Source: JAKEGN01 sp964465665 (GTDB taxonomy: Bacteria; Pseudomonadota; Gammaproteobacteria; Steroidobacterales; Woeseiaceae). From it: a stretch of 64,000 nt of DNA. This document shows, piece after piece, positions 42,935-52,324 of this stretch. Made by a program: the position numbers and the translations under genes. The DNA is taken from the NCBI GenBank assembly GCA_964465665.1, contig CAYXKM010000285.1:1-64000 (forward strand), given 5' to 3'. Every line of letters starts with the position of its first letter. Position 1 is the stretch's first letter. The notes beneath the pieces were generated by a model. It saw only the letters and a program-made list of their open reading frames with translations, had not been told where the DNA came from and made no database searches.

Positions 42935-43261
42935 GACGAATCTCCTGCTGCGCCCTGGCCCCGCCAGCGGGACAAGGCTGAAAAAGAAACAGTTTGTAAG
43001 TGCCCAATACGAAGCCGGACGGGCCGTGTGAACACGGAGGGCCGGGGCTAAACCCGGTCCCGGAAAACCACGGGTGACGTCCGCTCGCGGATTCTGCGCC
43101 CGGCCGAAGGCGTGAACAAGCGACTGGTCACACTATTGGAGATAAAAAACAGTCTTTTAGGAAGAGAACTTGCGAAATGACAATAAATCGCCATCTGCCT
43201 CGTGGAACGATGCAGATGGCGAAGAGCGGCGGGTAAGTTGCGATCGGTGGCTGGCGATGCC
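42935..43261. other. 327-base intergenic region: terminator-like stem and barrel-gene leader
   Basis: The region holds the upstream leader of the barrel gene and the end of the TonB receptor transcript. At 43189-43221 a perfect 10-base stem (CGCCATCTGC with GCAGATGGCG, 13-nt loop) lies 40 bases after the receptor's stop on the minus strand and is followed there by ATTTATTGTCATTT, a weakly U-rich tail that suggests a terminator. At 43024-43057 two small GC hairpins could affect the barrel mRNA. No protein gene or RNA gene is seen. Confidence 0.5.
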
Positions 43262-46072
43262 CTAGAAGCGGACCCGCACGCCCGCTATGGCGTTCCAGCC
43301 ATAGATCTCGTTCTCGGCGAGTCGGCCGCTGTCTTTGCCGCTGAAGAACCGCAGTGGTTCGTCGGTAAGGTTCAGCAGCTCGATATAGGCGCTCCAGTGC
43401 TGGGTGAAATCGTAACTCGTCTTGAAGTCGAGCTGGCCGCGATCATCCCAATACAGGTCATTCGTGGCATCGTCGCCCACGGCGTCGAGGTAGGTGCTGT
43501 AGTAAGTATAGGCGAGACGAGCCTCGAATCCGCTGCGCTCATAAAACACCGCCGCGTTGCCGATGTGTTCGGATTGCAGGAAAAACGGCAACTTGTCGGG
43601 CCGGTCGAAAATCTGGGCTTCACTGTCCGAATACGTGTAATTGAATGCAACGCCGAAGCCGTTCCAGAAGCCGGAAAGGTTCAGGAACTGCTGTTGATAG
43701 TTGAACTCGACGCCGAAAATCTCTCCGGAATCGGCATTGTCGGTGGTCGTCAGCTCCAGTTCGCTGAACGTGCGACCCTCGAAATCACCGGAGAATTGAG
43801 TTATGCGCGTGTAAATCGGCTTATCGATATCTTTGTAGAAAACGCCGACAGCCAGTATACCGCCGGTTTCCATGTACCACTCGAGGGCGACGTCGAGGTT
43901 GCTCGATTCGAGCGGCTGGAGATCTGGATTGCCGGCTTCGGCTTCACCCAGAAACGCGCCCGGCACGTCCTCGTCCTCCTCGATCTCGAAGATGCGGAAA
44001 GGTGCGTTCAGCTCGTAGGACGGCCGCCCGACAGTATTCGTCCAGGCAGCGCGCAACAGCAGGCTGTCGCTCATTTCCATGCGCAGGTGCAGGCTCGGCA
44101 ACCAGTGCGAATAACTTTTGTCGCCGGTAACCACAACCGGCGGTTCCGGATCGCCGTCGATGAAGATCAGGTCAAAAGCCGAAAAATCCGTCTGCGTATC
44201 TTCAAAACGCACGCCGGCGATCACGGTCGCGTCGTTGATGTCCATCGTGCCCATCACGTACGCGGCGGTCACTTCCTCGGTTACCTGAAAATCGACGCCG
44301 AAAGACTCTGCGACGGTGTCGCCATCGCTCAACTCGAAATCGGCGCTGTTGCCATCATAAAACTGGTCGATGGAAGAAAACAGGATCCTCGGGCCAAAAT
44401 CATAGCAGCGTTCACTGCAATAGAAATCGGACCTGCCGGATTCGGTGAAACCGGTCAGCGTCAGGTCATCGACAAAACCGTCGAACACGTCCATGTTTTG
44501 ATCCGAGGTCTTTTCACGCTCGATCTGCTTCGCACCGAATTTCAGGGTCATGCCGCTGTCGCCGAAATTCAGGTCTTTCTCGAGATCCAGCTGGAACGCA
44601 GTGACGTCCTCGACGATGTTCTGGGCGCCGCGGAGGTATTCGTTGAACTCATAAAATCCCGGGTCATTGAAACCCGGGCCGGCATCAACGGTAACAAACA
44701 GGTCGGATGTGTCGTAGTTCATTGGCAGAACATCGGACGTCTGGAACGACCACTCGCGGTCTCGCGGTGTATTCTGCTCGGACTTGCCGAGCGTTGCCGA
44801 TGCTTCCAGTACCCAGCTGCCGAGTATAAATTCGCCGCCAAGCGACGAGCTCTGGATGGTTTGTGTTTCATTGCGATCGGATACCAGGCGCTCGCCCTCG
44901 CCCTCGGTAAAGGTGCCGGAAGTTGGAGTCAGGTTTTCCAAATCGCCTTCCCGGTAAGCCCAGATCGTCTCGGCCTGTACTTCTGTGTCCTCGAACTCGT
45001 TATAGAGATTGCGAAGATAGAGTTTGGTCTCGTCGTTCGGCCGGAATTCGAGATTGGCAACGATGCCACTGCGAATGCGTTCGATTCGGTAGTCGCGAAG
45101 TACCAGCTCATCCGGTATGAGAATGCCGGTGTCGTCCTCTGCCTCCTCCCACGGGTCGCCGCCCTGCAGATTGTCAGTAGTGAAATCGCGGTCGGAATAA
45201 CTGCCGGAAATGACAATGCCCCATTGCTGTGAGGCACCGAACACCTGGCCGTAACCGGCCGCGATGCTGTACGGGTTCTCGCCGCCCAAATCGTAGTTGC
45301 CATAGTCCGCTGTCGCCGAGAAGAAACGGCCGTCCGGATCGTCGAAGGCGCTCGGCGTGACGATATTGATCGAGCCGCCTACCGCATGGCCGTCCATGTC
45401 CGGCGTCACGGCCTTGATGACTTCGACTTTTGAAAGAACTTCAGCCGGGATGGTGTCCAGAGAAACGCGCCGCGTGTCTTCGGGCGAGCCAATCACCTGG
45501 CTATCGAGCGTAATGTTGGTGTAACTCGGGTCGATGCCGCGGACCGTGACGTAACGTCCCTCGCCCTGATCCACGGTCGAGGTCACGCCGGTCACGCGCC
45601 GCAAGGCTTCCGCGACGTTCTGGTCCGGCAACTTTCCGGCATCGTCCGCGGTCAGCGTTTCCTTGATCATATCGGCCATGCGCTTGTCCTGGAGCGCGTT
45701 GGCCTGCGCTGCGCGATAGCCCGTAACAACGACTTCTTCGGTGGCGCCGATGGCGGCGAGCCCGATATCCGCTACTACGGCTTCGCCTGCCGATACCTGG
45801 ATGCTGCGCTGGGCGCTTTCATAACCGCCGTAACTGACCGCAAGCGTGAACGAACCCGGGGGCACGTTGTTGAACGAATAGGCGCCGCTGGTTTCGGCGA
45901 TGACGCTCCGTCCCAGCTCGACAATCGTTATTTCTGCGGCGGGCAGGGGGCGACTGGTCAGTGTGTCCGTCACCTGGCCCCGCACGGAAACCTGTGCGTT
46001 CGCAGTGACGGCGAGCATCGTGAGACTGATGGCCAGCCAGCAACGGTTGGCAAAGGTCGTTCCGGCGAACAT
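43262..46072 (-). CDS. TonB-dependent receptor (probable inositol/inositol-phosphate uptake)
   Basis: A 936-residue outer-membrane receptor of the large proteobacterial carbohydrate type: signal peptide (1-26), carboxypeptidase-regulatory-like domain (about 27-110), TonB-box-like EEVVVTGYR (about 113-121), plug (NVAEALRRVTGVTSTVDQG and VEVIKAVTPDMDGHAVGGSI) and barrel ending in Phe (AGVRVRF). The ATG at 46072 has GGGGGAAAC upstream; a much longer open frame to 46405 lacks signal features. It is divergent from an RpiR regulator that heads the iol genes, and a TGAAA-N6-TTTCA palindrome lies between. Substrate is inferred from that context: inositol or its phosphates. Confidence 0.88.
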   Translation of the reverse strand: MFAGTTFANRCWLAISLTMLAVTANAQVSVRGQVTDTLTSRPLPAAEITIVELGRSVIAETSGAYSFNNVPPGSFTLAVSYGGYESAQRSIQVSAGEAVVADIGLAAIGATEEVVVTGYRAAQANALQDKRMADMIKETLTADDAGKLPDQNVAEALRRVTGVTSTVDQGEGRYVTVRGIDPSYTNITLDSQVIGSPEDTRRVSLDTIPAEVLSKVEVIKAVTPDMDGHAVGGSINIVTPSAFDDPDGRFFSATADYGNYDLGGENPYSIAAGYGQVFGASQQWGIVISGSYSDRDFTTDNLQGGDPWEEAEDDTGILIPDELVLRDYRIERIRSGIVANLEFRPNDETKLYLRNLYNEFEDTEVQAETIWAYREGDLENLTPTSGTFTEGEGERLVSDRNETQTIQSSSLGGEFILGSWVLEASATLGKSEQNTPRDREWSFQTSDVLPMNYDTSDLFVTVDAGPGFNDPGFYEFNEYLRGAQNIVEDVTAFQLDLEKDLNFGDSGMTLKFGAKQIEREKTSDQNMDVFDGFVDDLTLTGFTESGRSDFYCSERCYDFGPRILFSSIDQFYDGNSADFELSDGDTVAESFGVDFQVTEEVTAAYVMGTMDINDATVIAGVRFEDTQTDFSAFDLIFIDGDPEPPVVVTGDKSYSHWLPSLHLRMEMSDSLLLRAAWTNTVGRPSYELNAPFRIFEIEEDEDVPGAFLGEAEAGNPDLQPLESSNLDVALEWYMETGGILAVGVFYKDIDKPIYTRITQFSGDFEGRTFSELELTTTDNADSGEIFGVEFNYQQQFLNLSGFWNGFGVAFNYTYSDSEAQIFDRPDKLPFFLQSEHIGNAAVFYERSGFEARLAYTYYSTYLDAVGDDATNDLYWDDRGQLDFKTSYDFTQHWSAYIELLNLTDEPLRFFSGKDSGRLAENEIYGWNAIAGVRVRF

Positions 46073-46247
46073 GGTGTTTCCCCCCTGTGGTACCTGTCGA
46101 AAGTCGGCGGAAACGCTGATGTCGATTCGCCCTGTTCGCGGCGACCACTCGGCATCCACGGGCCGCGACCGGCGCTGATGATTCCACGTGAATGTGACAA
46201 CGAATTTACAATGGAGTATAGAACGGAAATTTTGTAATATGCAAATC

Positions 46248-46263
46248 TGAAAATGTTGTTTCA
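46248..46263. promoter_or_regulatory. candidate iol regulator operator 1, TGAAA-N6-TTTCA
   Basis: A perfect palindrome, TGAAA-ATGTTG-TTTCA, lies in the 326-base divergent gap between the TonB receptor (start 46072) and rpiR (start 46399). The same pattern with the same spacing is found at 48289-48304 before the second dehydrogenase gene. RpiR-type inositol regulators bind short palindromes of this sort. The rest of the gap has no visible gene and should hold the divergent promoters. Confidence 0.55.
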
Positions 46264-46398
46264 TTCGCCACGGTGAAAGGTGTCGCAGGCAGTCCGCCGG
46301 CGTTGGCCACTGCGGATGGAACAGATATTCGATAATTGGAACGTGCGTTGCATTGCCGCTACCATGGTGCAGGCCGGAGGGCGGAGGGGGCTCAAAAC

Positions 46399-47238
46399 AT
46401 GGCAAGCGTCAGGAACATCGAGCAGTTACGCGCAGCGATCATTGCCCGTCACGAGGACTTGAGTCCGCGTCTTCGCCAGGTAGCCGCTTACGTGCTCGAT
46501 CACCCGAATGACATGGGTCTGGAGACGCTGGCGGTCATTGCCGATCGCTGCGGGGTGCAGGCATCGACCATCGTGCGTTTCGCGAAGGCCTTCGGATACG
46601 ACGGTGCGAGCCAGATGCAACGCCTGTTCCGCGATGAGCTGATCAACTCGGCGCCAAGTCCCTCGTACGCCGAGAGAGTGCGACAGTTCGCGCAGCGCTC
46701 CGGCGATGGCCAGGTGCTGACTCCGCAGGAGCTGCTGCAGGAGTTTGCAACCGGAAACATCATTGCTCTGGAACATCTGCGGGAAACCGTCGATGCCGAC
46801 GCGCTCGAACGCTCAGTCGATCTGCTGGTGAAAGCGAAGACCGTTTACCTCGTGGGACTTCGGCGCTCGTTTCCGGTGGCGGCATACATGGCGTACGCAT
46901 TGCGCCATGTGGACAAGCCCGCGCACCTCATCGACGGCATGGCCGGGATGCTCGTTGAACAGAGTTCGATGATTTCCCGATCTGATCTCCTGTTTGCCAT
47001 CAGTTTCCGACCGTACGCGAAGGAAACGGCCGACATTGCCGGCACCGCGAAAGCGGCGGGTGCGACGGTGGTCGCGATCAGCGACAGTCAACTGAGCCCT
47101 GTGTCGCGCGAAGCCGATGTCTCGTTCGCTGTCAGGGACTCCGAAGTACGGCAGTTTCGTTCACTCACGGCGTCACTTTGTCTCGCACAGACGCTGATCA
47201 TCAGTTATGCGCAACGTGTCGAGCTGCCAAAAAAATGA
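46399..47238 (+). CDS. RpiR/MurR-family transcriptional regulator of the inositol genes
   Basis: A 279-residue RpiR-family protein: N-terminal helix-turn-helix (LSPRLRQVAAYVLDHPNDMG followed by VIADRCGVQASTIVRFAKAF, residues about 20-60) and a C-terminal SIS domain (about 125-255; KAKTVYLVGLRRSFPVAAYM) that binds sugar phosphates or cyclitols. The ATG at 46399 has GGAGGGGG upstream. It precedes iolG by 28 bases and is divergent from the TonB receptor; a family member regulates inositol catabolism in rhizobia. It probably binds the TGAAA-N6-TTTCA sites. Confidence 0.88.
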   Translation: MASVRNIEQLRAAIIARHEDLSPRLRQVAAYVLDHPNDMGLETLAVIADRCGVQASTIVRFAKAFGYDGASQMQRLFRDELINSAPSPSYAERVRQFAQRSGDGQVLTPQELLQEFATGNIIALEHLRETVDADALERSVDLLVKAKTVYLVGLRRSFPVAAYMAYALRHVDKPAHLIDGMAGMLVEQSSMISRSDLLFAISFRPYAKETADIAGTAKAAGATVVAISDSQLSPVSREADVSFAVRDSEVRQFRSLTASLCLAQTLIISYAQRVELPKK

Positions 47239-47266
47239 CTTGCTGTGGCATTGAAGGATTCAATAT

Positions 47267-48262
47267 ATGAGTTTCCGCCTGTGTCTCATCGGTGCCGGGC
47301 GCATCGGCCGGATTCATGCCGGCAATATCGCGGTGCATCCCGATGCCAGCCTGCATTGCGTGGTGGATGCCGATCCGAAGGCGGCCGCCGACCTGGCGAA
47401 TCGTACCGGCGCCAAAGTTTGCGAACTCGAGCGCGCTCTCGCCGATGACAAGGTCGATGCAGTCGTCATCGCCAGTTCCACCGACACTCACCTTCCATTG
47501 ATAGAAGCTTGCGCCGCAGCAGGGAAGCCCGTGTTCTGCGAGAAACCGCTGGACCTCGATTCCGGAAATGCGCGCCGCTGCATCGAACTGGCCCGCAAGA
47601 GCTCCATCCTTTTATTCGTCGGATTCAATCGCCGTTACGACCCGTCCTTTCGCCGGCTGCGGGAAGAGCTGAAGTCCGGCGCGATCGGTGCAATCGAAGT
47701 TCTGACCATTATCAGCCGTGATCCCTCGCCGCCGCCGCTCGATTACGTGAAACGGTCCGGAGGACTTTTCCGCGACATGATGATTCACGATTTCGATATG
47801 GCGCGCTGGTTGCTCGGCGCGGAGCCCACGGCGGTCTTTGCCACCGGGAGTTGCCTGGTCGACGATGCGATCGGCAAGTCCGGCGACGTCGATACCGCCG
47901 CCGTCATCCTCGAAACCGCGACCGGCGCCGTCTGCCAGATCACCAACAGCAGGCGCTGCAGCTATGGTTATGATCAGCGCATCGAAGCTTTTGGCGCAAA
48001 AGGCATGCTGCGCGCGGACAACGAAACTGCGACCCGCGTGGAAGTGGCCAACGCGAATGGCTTCCTGAAGGAACCGGCGCTGCCGTTTTTTCTCGAGCGT
48101 TACAGAAGCGCCTACCGCCTGGAAATGGACGACTTCCTTCGGGCGCTCGGCGGCGAAGCGCACGACCTGGCCGGTGGCGAGGACGGTCTTCGGGCCCTGT
48201 TGATCGCCGATGCCGCGGAGCGTTCCCGACGGGCTCAAGCGCGGGTTCGGATCGACGGTTGA
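47267..48262 (+). CDS. iolG: inositol 2-dehydrogenase (Gfo/Idh/MocA)
   Basis: A 331-residue NAD(P)-dependent oxidoreductase. The Rossmann motif is LIGAGRIGRIHAGNIA (about 5-20) and the catalytic segment is CEKPLDL (about 92-98), with the family Lys. The domain pattern is the IolG/IdhA type that oxidises myo-inositol to 2-keto-myo-inositol (inosose), the first step of inositol catabolism. It lies 28 bases after rpiR and before a 150-base gap that contains a candidate operator, so the regulator and this gene form one unit and the remaining iol genes another. Confidence 0.88.
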   Translation: MSFRLCLIGAGRIGRIHAGNIAVHPDASLHCVVDADPKAAADLANRTGAKVCELERALADDKVDAVVIASSTDTHLPLIEACAAAGKPVFCEKPLDLDSGNARRCIELARKSSILLFVGFNRRYDPSFRRLREELKSGAIGAIEVLTIISRDPSPPPLDYVKRSGGLFRDMMIHDFDMARWLLGAEPTAVFATGSCLVDDAIGKSGDVDTAAVILETATGAVCQITNSRRCSYGYDQRIEAFGAKGMLRADNETATRVEVANANGFLKEPALPFFLERYRSAYRLEMDDFLRALGGEAHDLAGGEDGLRALLIADAAERSRRAQARVRIDG

Positions 48263-48288
48263 AACGTATGTTCTATTTTTCCAATAAT

Positions 48289-48304
48289 TGAAATCAGTCT
48301 TTCA
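48289..48304. promoter_or_regulatory. candidate iol regulator operator 2, TGAAA-N6-TTTCA
   Basis: A perfect palindrome, TGAAA-TCAGTC-TTTCA, in the 150-base gap between iolG and the second dehydrogenase. It is identical in arms and spacing to the site at 46248-46263, and a weaker copy, TGAAA-CGTATG-TTCTA, overlaps the iolG stop codon (48260 on). The repeat of one palindrome at two iol transcription units argues for a true operator, and thus a second promoter here. Confidence 0.55.
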
Positions 48305-48412
48305 CCACGGTATCTTGTCGATTTCGGCCTGCAGCTTCAGTGCTGCGAGAGTTTTGTAGTTCACCTCACGGTCGCGACATAGTCACGACTGCACCCTGGC
48401 AGGAACCTTGCA

Positions 48413-49540
48413 ATGATGTCGAAGCTCGGATTCGGATTGATCGGCAGCGGCTTCATGGGCCGCGCACACGCCATTGCCCTGCGCGTCGTCGGTACGGTAT
48501 TCGACGACATAGCGGCGCCGCAGTGCGTGTCGCTCGCGGACCGGGATGCGAAGTCTGCAGACGCCTCCGCGCGGGAACTCGGCTTCGAACGCGGCACCGG
48601 CGACTGGCGGCAATTGCTCGATGATCCGGCCATCGATGTCATCGACATTTGCACGCCCAACTACCTGCACTATGAAATGTCGCGCGCGGCACTGGAGGCG
48701 GGCAAACATGTTTACTGCGAGAAACCACTGACTCTGGACGTTGCCGAAGCGGAGTCTCTGGCCAAACTGGCACAGGCATCCGGAAAAGTGCATGCAGTCG
48801 GCCTGAACTATACGACCAATCCCCTCATCTTCACGGCGCGGGAAATGATCAGGGCCGGGGAAATCGGCGAGCCGGTTTCGTTCTCCGGGCGATACTTCGA
48901 GGATTACATGGCGAGTCCCGAGGTTCCGTTCAGTTGGCGCTGCGAACGGAAGTACGCCGGCGCCGGCGCGCTCGCCGATCTCGGTTCGCATCTGATCAAC
49001 ATGGTTCATTACCTGCTCGGCCGGCCGAGCAGGCTGCTGGGAGATATTCGCACCGTCATCGCGACCCGGGTCGAAGCGCGGACGGGCAAGCGCCGCGCGG
49101 TCGAGAACGAGGACATTGCGCGCGCATTCCTTGAACTGGAGTCCGGAATCCCGGCGACGCTCGAGATCAGCCGCGTCGCAACCGGGAAAAAATGCGGTCT
49201 GACATTTGACATTGTGGGTACGCGCGGCGCGCTGTCTTTCGACCAGGAGCGCATGAATGAACTTCGGGTTTACACCGCCGGCCAGCGGACAGGCCGTGCC
49301 GGATTTACTACGGTGCTGGCCGGACCGGAACACGGCGACTATGCGCGCTTCTGCCCGGCACCCGGACACGGTCTTGGCATCAACGACCTGAAGATCATCG
49401 AAGTGCATCGCCTGATTCGTGCAATTGACGGTGCCGCGCCGTTCGACCCGGATTTCACCGAAGGGCTTCGCGTGCAGCGCGTAATGCAGGCGATCGAGCA
49501 ATCCGCCGCCGACAGGCAATGGGTTGCGCTGAACTGGTGA
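48413..49540 (+). CDS. second Gfo/Idh/MocA oxidoreductase of the inositol cluster
   Basis: A 375-residue NAD(P)-binding oxidoreductase with GLIGSGFMGRAHAIAL (about 7-22) and the catalytic EKPLTLDVAE segment. Relatives in proteobacterial inositol clusters act on scyllo-inositol, inosose isomers or related cyclitols, so it may widen the range of isomers fed into IolE. This is the first gene of the long run iolB/iolC/iolD/iolE. The exact substrate is not shown by the sequence. Confidence 0.83.
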   Translation: MMSKLGFGLIGSGFMGRAHAIALRVVGTVFDDIAAPQCVSLADRDAKSADASARELGFERGTGDWRQLLDDPAIDVIDICTPNYLHYEMSRAALEAGKHVYCEKPLTLDVAEAESLAKLAQASGKVHAVGLNYTTNPLIFTAREMIRAGEIGEPVSFSGRYFEDYMASPEVPFSWRCERKYAGAGALADLGSHLINMVHYLLGRPSRLLGDIRTVIATRVEARTGKRRAVENEDIARAFLELESGIPATLEISRVATGKKCGLTFDIVGTRGALSFDQERMNELRVYTAGQRTGRAGFTTVLAGPEHGDYARFCPAPGHGLGINDLKIIEVHRLIRAIDGAAPFDPDFTEGLRVQRVMQAIEQSAADRQWVALNW

Positions 49541-49559
49541 TGCCGGCAGGAGTGTGGCT

Positions 49560-50372
49560 ATGGCGCAAACGACACAACAACCCGTAATCCGCCGGAACAA
49601 GCTGGCGGCTCGCGGTGAACTGCAGGACGTTGCGGAGTTCGATCAGCTGCGCGTGGCCATCATCGAGTTGGCTGCCGGAGACGTTTACAGGCAAACGTCG
49701 GCATGCGAATCCGCCTGGTTGCTGATGTCCGGCGCCATACGCGGGCGGGCGGGTGAACTCGAGTTCGAATTCGACAGGACAACGCTCTTCGATGAGTCGG
49801 CCAGTTGCGTACACCTGTCCGCGGGCACAACGCTGACGATCGAAGCGACCAGGGATTGCGAGCTGACGGTTTACCGCTGCGGCAACCGGAAACCGTTCGA
49901 GCCGCGCATTTTTCAACCGGAGCAGGTGCCGAACGAACATCGCGGCGCGGGACAAGTTGCCGGCCGCTGCCTGCGCTTCGTGCGCACCATATTCGACGGA
50001 CGAAACTCACCGGAGAATTCCGAACTGGTGCTCGGCGAAGTCGTGACACTGCCGGGCGGGTGGTCGAGCTATCCGCCGCATCATCACCGGCAGCCCGAGA
50101 TCTATCACTACCGTTTCACCGCGCCGCAAGGCTATGGTCACGCCGAGCTGGGTGACCAGGTGTTCAAGGTTCACGACGGCGATACCGTCTGCATCCAACC
50201 CGGACTCGATCATGCGCAGTGCGCTGCACCGGGTTATGGCATGTACTACTCCTGGGTCATCCGGCATCTTCCCGGAGATCCGTACACCGTGCCCGATTTT
50301 ACCGAGGAGCACGCGTGGACCATGGACAAGGGCGCCACGTTCTGGTGGCCCAAAGATATTCTGCGTGGCTGA
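49560..50372 (+). CDS. iolB: 5-deoxy-glucuronate isomerase
   Basis: A 270-residue bicupin isomerase that converts 5-deoxy-glucuronate to 2-deoxy-5-keto-gluconate. The metal-binding cupin motif PPHHHRQPEIYHYRF (near 177-191) is in the second cupin domain, and the C-terminal TFWWPKDI is family-typical. The ATG at 49560 has AGGAG at correct spacing, whereas a GTG six bases earlier overlaps it. It lies between the second dehydrogenase and the iolC fusion, with short gaps on both sides. Confidence 0.92.
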   Translation: MAQTTQQPVIRRNKLAARGELQDVAEFDQLRVAIIELAAGDVYRQTSACESAWLLMSGAIRGRAGELEFEFDRTTLFDESASCVHLSAGTTLTIEATRDCELTVYRCGNRKPFEPRIFQPEQVPNEHRGAGQVAGRCLRFVRTIFDGRNSPENSELVLGEVVTLPGGWSSYPPHHHRQPEIYHYRFTAPQGYGHAELGDQVFKVHDGDTVCIQPGLDHAQCAAPGYGMYYSWVIRHLPGDPYTVPDFTEEHAWTMDKGATFWWPKDILRG

Positions 50373-50377
50373 TCTCC

Positions 50378-52306
50378 GTGACTAGTCGCAGTCACGACGT
50401 CATTTGTCTTGGACGGGCTGCCGTGGATCTGTACGGGCAACAAATCGGCGGGCGACTGGAGGACATGCAGTCTTTTGCCAAGTACCTGGGTGGTTCCTCC
50501 GGAAATCTCGCTGCGGGGCTTGCGCGCCTCGGTGTCCGGAGCGCGATGCTGACGCGCGTCGGGGACGAGGCCATGGGTCGATTCGTCCGCGAGGAGCTCG
50601 CGCGCCAGGGTGTCGATGTCAGTCACGTACGCACCGATCCGTCGCGCCTGACCGGTCTCGTGGTGCTGGGTATCGGCAGCGCCGACAACATTCCGCACAT
50701 TTTCTTTCGCGAAAGTTGTGCCGACATGGCGGTCAACGAAGACGATGTCGACGAAGCGTTCATTGCTTCGGCAAGTGTGCTCGCCATAACCGGTACTCAC
50801 TTGTCGTCGCCGGGTACTCGCCATGCGGTTGACAAAGCGATGCGCCTTGCAAAAAAGAATGGCACTCGCATTGTGCTCGACATCGATTACCGCCCGGTGC
50901 TGTGGGGTTTCGGTCGTGCGGGTGAAGGTGCGAGCCGTTACGTCGAGTCAGCCGAAACGAGTGAGGTGTTGCAGCAGTTTCTTGAGCCCTGCGACCTGAT
51001 CGTAGGTACATCAGAGGAAATCGCGATTGCCGGAGGTTCCGGCGACCTTCTGGAATCATTGCAGAACATGAGAAACAGAAGTGCAGCGGTAATCGTGCTG
51101 AAACGCGGTGCTGCGGGCTGCACCGTGTATGACGGCGACAACATCGATGGACTGGACGAGGGCGTCAGTTGCCCGGGTTTGAACGTCGAGGTTTTCAACA
51201 CGGTCGGCGCGGGCGATGCCTTTCTCTCCGGATTTTTGAGTGCCTGGATCGAAAAGCGCTCGTGGCCCGATTGCGGGCGCATCGGCAATGCCTGTGGAGC
51301 ACTGGTTGTTGCACGGCACGGCTGCACGCCCGCGATGCCGAGCCGTGTCGAGCTCGAGAATTTCCTGTCTCTCCAGCCGCGACCGACGCGCCCGCGCCTC
51401 GATGCCGGACTCATACACTTGCATCGGGCATCAACATGGTCCGACGATCCGCGACCGTTGTGCGTGCTCGCATTCGATCATCGCAGCCAGTTCGAAAAGC
51501 TCGCTGCGCAATACGGCCGTCCCGTATCGGACATTTCGACCTTCAAGGAGTTGATTGCCGAGGGCCTGCTCGATGCCAGGGCGAACGGCAACACCTCGAT
51601 TCGTCACGGCGCCATCGTCGATCATCGGTACGGAGAACGGGCGCTGGCACGCTTGACGGATGCCGATCTGTGGGCTGCGAGCCCGATCGAAGTGCCCGGT
51701 TCCCGTCCGCTGGAATTCGACCCGCATTTCGCCACCGGCCAGTTCCTGTCCGGTTGGCCTGCGAAGCAGATCGTTAAATGTCTCCTGTACTTTCACCCGG
51801 AAGACCCGACCAGTCTGCGCGAGGAACAGGAAGAGCGGGTTCGCGCGCTGTACGCCGACGTTGTTGCGCTGGAGCGCCGTTTCCTGCTCGAAGTCATCTG
51901 CCGCGAGGCCGGCAAGGAACAGGCGTCGGCCGACGCATTGCCGCGGGTGATCCGCCGCATGTATAACCTCGGCATCCGTCCGGACTGGTGGAAGCTTGAA
52001 CCGCAGACCGCTGCAGGCTGGCGGGTGATCAGCGACCTGGTCGCCGAATGCGATCCGCACTGCAAGGGTGTGGTGATCCTGGGATTCGGTGCCGATCAGC
52101 AGACCCTGCACCGCGGTCTCGAAGTTGCCGCAGCATTTCCTCTGTGCCGCGGCTTCGCAGTCGGTCGCAGTATTTTTGCCGATGCCGCCGACCTGTGGTT
52201 CGCGGGGACGATGGACGATGCATCGGCCAGGACATCGATCAGCGAGCGTTACCTGTCCATGATCGATACCTGGTGCGTCGCCGCCCGGCGAAACCAGGCT
52301 GGCTAG
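50378..52306 (+). CDS. iolC: 5-dehydro-2-deoxygluconokinase fused to DUF2090
   Basis: A 642-residue fusion. Residues 1-320 are a PfkB kinase (opening CLGRAAVDLYGQQIG, C-terminal NTVGAGDAFLSGFLS with the catalytic Asp) that phosphorylates 2-deoxy-5-keto-gluconate. Residues about 350-640 are a DUF2090 domain (LAFDHRSQFEKLA, VKCLLYFHPEDP), which in this fusion type is thought to supply the aldolase step normally done by IolJ. The GTG at 50378, just after the iolB stop, gives the standard N-terminus; the frame from 50219 lies inside iolB. Confidence 0.92.
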   Translation: MTSRSHDVICLGRAAVDLYGQQIGGRLEDMQSFAKYLGGSSGNLAAGLARLGVRSAMLTRVGDEAMGRFVREELARQGVDVSHVRTDPSRLTGLVVLGIGSADNIPHIFFRESCADMAVNEDDVDEAFIASASVLAITGTHLSSPGTRHAVDKAMRLAKKNGTRIVLDIDYRPVLWGFGRAGEGASRYVESAETSEVLQQFLEPCDLIVGTSEEIAIAGGSGDLLESLQNMRNRSAAVIVLKRGAAGCTVYDGDNIDGLDEGVSCPGLNVEVFNTVGAGDAFLSGFLSAWIEKRSWPDCGRIGNACGALVVARHGCTPAMPSRVELENFLSLQPRPTRPRLDAGLIHLHRASTWSDDPRPLCVLAFDHRSQFEKLAAQYGRPVSDISTFKELIAEGLLDARANGNTSIRHGAIVDHRYGERALARLTDADLWAASPIEVPGSRPLEFDPHFATGQFLSGWPAKQIVKCLLYFHPEDPTSLREEQEERVRALYADVVALERRFLLEVICREAGKEQASADALPRVIRRMYNLGIRPDWWKLEPQTAAGWRVISDLVAECDPHCKGVVILGFGADQQTLHRGLEVAAAFPLCRGFAVGRSIFADAADLWFAGTMDDASARTSISERYLSMIDTWCVAARRNQAG

Positions 52307-52324
52307 TCGCAGGAGTATCGGGAC

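Noticed and set aside
43202..45232. A long open frame of 676 codons on the plus strand
   Set aside because: It lies wholly antisense to the TonB receptor gene, whose signal peptide, plug and barrel features are clear. GC-rich coding DNA often leaves such open antisense frames.
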